From Pseudomonadota bacterium (GTDB taxonomy: Bacteria; Pseudomonadota; Gammaproteobacteria; Burkholderiales; Burkholderiaceae_F), in assembly GCA_021823635.1 (NCBI GenBank), contig JAKANT010000050.1, forward strand, positions 1-8,306: 8,306 bases of DNA, read 5' to 3'. Position numbers and translations under genes: made by a program. Positions 5,693 through 8,306 of the stretch are shown piece after piece; positions within the stretch are counted from its first letter, which is position 1; every line of letters starts with the position of its first letter. The notes under the pieces were generated by a model. The model did no database searches. It saw only the letters and a list, made by a program, of their open reading frames with translations, and was not told the DNA's origin.

Positions 5693-5880
5693 ATGTCTGA
5701 CCGATCCGCTGCCGGGCGCAAAGCTTGGATCACACGCAGGTCGCCTGTTTATCGCGCTCGCAAGACTGCCCGCGCGAGTCAGAGGCTTCTCGAAGCATGG
5801 GCCAAAGCGCACGGCTGGCATTGCGTTCTGCTCGACGCGGACGGGCCGTCGCTGACACGCGGCGTGCGGGGCGCGACGTT
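5693..5880 (+). pseudogene. Truncated second cassette ORF, unknown function
   Basis: An ORF starts with ATG at 5693, 7 bases after the attC-like GTTAGCG. About 63 residues appear genuine: a basic N-terminal helix (MSDRSAAGRKAWITRRSPVY, then ARKTARASQRL) followed by LEAWAKAHGWHCVLLDADGP and TRGVRGATF. The pattern of a KAWxTRxSPxY helix, then EAWxKxxGWxCVxxD and xGVxxA, resembles from memory small uncharacterised proteins of about 110-130 residues. Past 5880 the frame runs on to a stop at 6020-6022, but there it is only the reverse complement of the M48 gene and is Arg/Pro/Ala-rich, so the real gene is cut near 5880. No attC follows. There is no clear Shine-Dalgarno sequence before the ATG. The basic helix hints at nucleic-acid binding, nothing more. 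Confidence 0.5.
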
Positions 5881-7826
5881 CAAACCGCGACGGCCTCCGC
5901 GGCCTGCTTGCTCAACTGCGGCGGCAGCGGGCTGTCGAGCGCGGCGCAGATCGTGCGCAGGCAGCTCGCCGCTTTCCAGTTCGTCTCGCCGTCGACGAAC
6001 GCGGCGGCCGCCGCCGCCTTGATGAAAGCGGGCTTGGCCAGCGGCGCGAGCTGGTTTAGCCGCGCCAGCGCCGCACCGACCGCGTCGAGCGCGATGGCGT
6101 CCGCCGGCACCCGTTCGCCTTCCACGCCCGGCAGCAGCAGCATGGCGGCGTTGAAGGCCCGCTCGGGCGCCTCCGGCAGCCGCACGCTCGCGACGAGCGA
6201 CAGCACCAGCGCCGCATCCGCACCGAGTTCGGCCACGTGACGGAAGCGTGCCGGTGTGGGCTTGTGCGCATCCGGGCCGAGCCGGTGCTTCAGCACCGTG
6301 AACAGCAGGAACTCGGCCAGCGTCACGCGGCCGTCGGCGACGATCAGCGTGTGCGCGAGCGCGAGCAGCCGCTGCGCCGCCGCCGCCGGCAGTTTGCGCA
6401 GCGTCGGCATCAGCCGGTCGACCAGCAGCAAGCGCGCGCCCGGCGGCAACCGCTGCACGCGCGCGTGATACTCGTCGACCGTCTGCGCGGCCGGGGCTCC
6501 GAGCGCTTCGGCCAGCACGCGTCGCTGGCCGTCGCCGATGGCGCGGTCCTTGTCGATCAGCAGCGCCAGCACGAGCAGCTGCGCGGCGCCGACGTCGGCC
6601 TGCGCGGCGGCGAGCAGCGGTTCTTCGAGCCGCTGCGCGAGTGGGGCGGCGTCGGCGGACGCGCCGCCGATCGCTTTGGGCACCTTGTCGGCCCGCGGTG
6701 CGCCGCCGGCTACCAGCGCCGCCACCGGGCTGACGAAGCCGCCCGGGTAGTCGATCGGCGCCGCTTCCGGTTCGGCCCTGTCCGCGGCGGCGAGCGCCAG
6801 CGCCAGCGGCTGCTCCGGCGCCGGCACGAAGTCCACGGCGCGCCCGTAGATGCGGCGCACGCGCTCTTCGAGCGGCGGATGGGTGGCGAACAGGCCGCTC
6901 GCGAAACTGCGCCGCGCGGCGCCGAGAAACAGGTGCGACAGCGTCTCGGCGTTCGGATGGCCGATCTCGCTGCCCAGCCCCTGCTGCTGCGACAGCCAGC
7001 CGATCTTGCGCAGCGCGCCGCCGATGCCGTCCGGGTTGCGCGTGAACTGCACGCTGGCCGCATCGGCCAGGAACTCGCGCTGGCGCGACACGCCGGCCTT
7101 GATCAGGCGGCCGAAGAACACGCCGATGTAGCCGATGATCCAGAGAGCGAGACCGGCGACGGCCAGCGGCGCCGCGCCGCGGCTGTCGCGGCTGCCGCGG
7201 CCGATCTCCATCAGGAAGCGGCCGAACATCGACACCATCAGCAGGCCGAACAGCACGCCGATCAGCCGCAGGTTCAGCCGCATGTCGCCGTTCAGGATGT
7301 GGCTGAACTCGTGCCCGATCACGCCCTGCAGTTCGTCGCGGGTGAGCCGCGTCAGCGCGCCGCGCGTCACTGCCACCACCGCGTCGTTGATCGAGTGGCC
7401 GGCGGCGAACGCGTTGATCGTCGCCGCGTCGTCCAGCACGTACACGCGCGGCACCGGCACGCCGGAGGCGAGCGCCATTTCCTCGACCACGTTGACGAGC
7501 CGGCGCTCCAGCAGGTCGCGCGTGCCCGGATCGATCGCGCGCGCGCCGACCATCTGCGCCACCACCTCGCCGCCGGCGGCCAGCCGGTTCAGCTCCCACC
7601 AGGTGCCGCCGCCGATCAGCGCCAGCACGATGACGGTGTTGGTGGCGAAGAAACCGCGCGGCAGCGCGGCGGCACCGAGCGCGCCGTGCGAACCGGTCAG
7701 CGACAGGTAGAGGAAGGCGCCGATCGCGTTGACCGCGACTACCACCGCGACCACCGCCAGGCAGAAAAGGACGATCAGCCGCGTGCTGGCGCGACGCGCG
7801 AGTTCCTGCTGCTCGAAGAAGTTCAT
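5880..7826 (-). CDS. M48 family (HtpX-like) membrane zinc metallopeptidase with long C-terminal extension
   Basis: A 648-residue protein. Two N-terminal membrane helices (about residues 16-42 and 59-76) precede the peptidase domain. The zinc site is GHEFSHILNGD with H172, E173 and H176, and the third ligand E251 is in REFLADAASVQ. Two more hydrophobic segments (about 185-207 and 220-240) lie between them, as in HtpX, with the catalytic face expected on the cytoplasmic side. FATHPPLEERVRRI (313-326) is the usual M48 end motif. About 320 further residues form an Ala/Leu-rich helical region with two DG-centred repeats, VADGRVTLAEFLL (496-508) and FVDGETNWKAAS (610-621), that recall TerB-like helical domains (inference). 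HtpX (293 residues) lacks this part. The start at 7826 leaves 48 nt to the upstream lemA, with no strong ribosome-binding site. The likely role is membrane-protein quality control with LemA. The 3' end abuts the cassette remnant, so the last residues may not be ancestral. Confidence 0.93.
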   Translation of the reverse strand: MNFFEQQELARRASTRLIVLFCLAVVAVVVAVNAIGAFLYLSLTGSHGALGAAALPRGFFATNTVIVLALIGGGTWWELNRLAAGGEVVAQMVGARAIDPGTRDLLERRLVNVVEEMALASGVPVPRVYVLDDAATINAFAAGHSINDAVVAVTRGALTRLTRDELQGVIGHEFSHILNGDMRLNLRLIGVLFGLLMVSMFGRFLMEIGRGSRDSRGAAPLAVAGLALWIIGYIGVFFGRLIKAGVSRQREFLADAASVQFTRNPDGIGGALRKIGWLSQQQGLGSEIGHPNAETLSHLFLGAARRSFASGLFATHPPLEERVRRIYGRAVDFVPAPEQPLALALAAADRAEPEAAPIDYPGGFVSPVAALVAGGAPRADKVPKAIGGASADAAPLAQRLEEPLLAAAQADVGAAQLLVLALLIDKDRAIGDGQRRVLAEALGAPAAQTVDEYHARVQRLPPGARLLLVDRLMPTLRKLPAAAAQRLLALAHTLIVADGRVTLAEFLLFTVLKHRLGPDAHKPTPARFRHVAELGADAALVLSLVASVRLPEAPERAFNAAMLLLPGVEGERVPADAIALDAVGAALARLNQLAPLAKPAFIKAAAAAAFVDGETNWKAASCLRTICAALDSPLPPQLSKQAAEAVAV

Positions 7827-7874
7827 CGAGCGCCCGCGATCGGAGGGTCCGCGGCCGGTGCGCGTGCGACCCGC

Positions 7875-8306
7875 TCAGAACTGCACTTTGACCGCTTTTC
7901 TCTCTTCCGGCGCTTCGGTGGCCTGCAGCAGTTCGGCCGGCTTGAACGAAAAGAAGTTGGCGATGATGTTGGACGGGAACTGCTCGACGGCGGTATTGAA
8001 AGCCATCACCGCGTCATTGAAGGCCTGGCGCGCGAACGCGATCTTGTTCTCGGTGCCGGTAAGCTCTTCCGACAGCTGCATCATGTTGGCGTTGGCCTTC
8101 AGGTCCGGATAGGCCTCGGCCAGCGCGAACAGCTTGCCCAGCGCGCCCGACAGCGCCCCTTCGGCCGCCATCAGGCCCTGCATCGCCGCCGCGTTGCCGG
8201 GATCGGCGGCGGCGGCCGCGTTGGCGGCCACCGCCGAATTGCGGGCGCGGATGACGGCCTCCAGCGTCTCGCGCTCGTGCTTCATGTACGCCTTGGCCGT
8301 CTCCAC
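7875..8306 (-). CDS. LemA family protein, C-terminal part
   Basis: The frame is open to the window edge. The visible 143 residues begin at V-E-T-A-K-A-Y-M-K-H-E-R-E-T-L-E, the typical LemA sequence after the first helices; the terminal GTG is an internal Val, not a start. The N-terminal membrane anchor and about 40-50 residues lie beyond the edge. LemA proteins are about 190-200 residues long, with one N-terminal membrane helix and a long helical bundle. Further signatures are AVIRARN, AEAYPDLKANANMMQLSEEL, GTENKIAFARQAFNDAV, and FPSNIIANFFSFKPAE near the end. The stop is at 7875-7877. The M48 peptidase gene follows 48 nt downstream on the same strand; LemA genes are often paired with M48 peptidases or TPM-domain proteins, so a joint membrane role is likely. 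The molecular function of LemA is not settled. Confidence 0.95.
   Translation of the reverse strand: METAKAYMKHERETLEAVIRARNSAVAANAAAAADPGNAAAMQGLMAAEGALSGALGKLFALAEAYPDLKANANMMQLSEELTGTENKIAFARQAFNDAVMAFNTAVEQFPSNIIANFFSFKPAELLQATEAPEERKAVKVQF

Larger units (their letters stand above)
5384..5880 (+). mobile_element. Remnant of an integron gene-cassette array
   Basis: This segment lies between the break in panB and the stop codon of the M48 peptidase. It contains, in order, the 3' end of a small ORF, an attC-like site, and a second small ORF that starts right after that site. G+C over 5401-5580 is 60% by hand count, against 74% over 4081-4260 in bioB. Gene-to-attC spacing (12 nt from TGA to the site) and attC-to-start spacing (7 nt) are those of gene cassettes. 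No integrase gene, attI or second attC is seen, so it may be the end of an array, or an isolated pair of cassettes left by deletion. The outer limits are only approximate; they are the points where homology to panB and to the peptidase gene ends. Confidence 0.6.

Noticed and set aside
5185..5700. A 171-codon reading of the panB frame as an intact novel gene
   Set aside because: Only the first 50 residues resemble a protein; the rest is out-of-frame reading of panB and of the cassette fragment, including the attC site.
5847..5878. Nested inverted repeat (CGTCGC/GCGACG outside, CACG/CGTG inside) just after the M48 stop, considered as a terminator or second attC
   Set aside because: No T-run follows on the - strand, and there are no AAC/GTT core ends for an attC. 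In such GC-rich DNA, 6-bp and 4-bp arms occur by chance; it also lies inside the second cassette ORF.
5384..5880. Integrase gene, attI site or insertion sequence that could explain the island
   Set aside because: No tyrosine recombinase or transposase motif, no terminal inverted repeats and no target duplication could be found at the edges.
1..8306. tRNA, rRNA, CRISPR array or riboswitch
   Set aside because: No cloverleaf, repeat-spacer pattern or known riboswitch core was seen; nearly all the sequence is protein-coding.

Overview
The window is high-GC proteobacterial chromosome. A hand count gives about 74% G+C in the middle of bioB. The gene content and codon use suggest a betaproteobacterium of Burkholderiales type; a GC-rich gammaproteobacterium such as Xanthomonadales is not excluded. 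Most of the sequence codes for ordinary metabolism, with one unusual, decayed segment of about 0.5 kb at 5384-5880.

Left part (1-3761, + strand): four closely spaced genes for acyl-CoA/carboxylate metabolism. They are the C-terminal part of a CaiB/BaiF (family III) CoA-transferase, an MmgE/PrpD-family dehydratase-like protein, an HpcH/HpaI (CitE-like) C-C lyase, and a short citrate-synthase-fold protein of the citryl-CoA lyase type. Together they look like a CoA-dependent pathway in which a di- or tricarboxylic acid is activated by CoA transfer, rearranged or dehydrated, then cleaved. The substrate cannot be read from the sequence.

Middle (3788-5383, + strand): bioB (biotin synthase), panD (aspartate 1-decarboxylase) and the start of panB (ketopantoate hydroxymethyltransferase). 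Gaps from the first gene to panD are 34 nt or less, and panD overlaps panB by ATGA, so the whole + strand run could be one transcript. panB is dead: it has lost about ten codons internally, has a frameshift, and breaks off after about 65 codons.

Island (5384-5880): next to the broken panB lies a segment of lower GC (60% over 5401-5580). It holds the 3' end of a small conserved-type gene, a 64-bp GC-rich imperfect palindrome with the hallmarks of an integron attC site (AACAA...GCAGCG...GCGTTAGCG), and a second small ORF starting 7 bases after that site and losing its identity at the next gene. This is the gene-attC-gene order of an integron cassette array, without a visible integrase, and is the most interesting feature here.

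Right part (5880-8306, - strand): a membrane M48 (HtpX-like) zinc metallopeptidase with a long C-terminal extension, preceded by a LemA-family gene cut by the window edge. The pair is transcribed toward the panB/cassette remnants.
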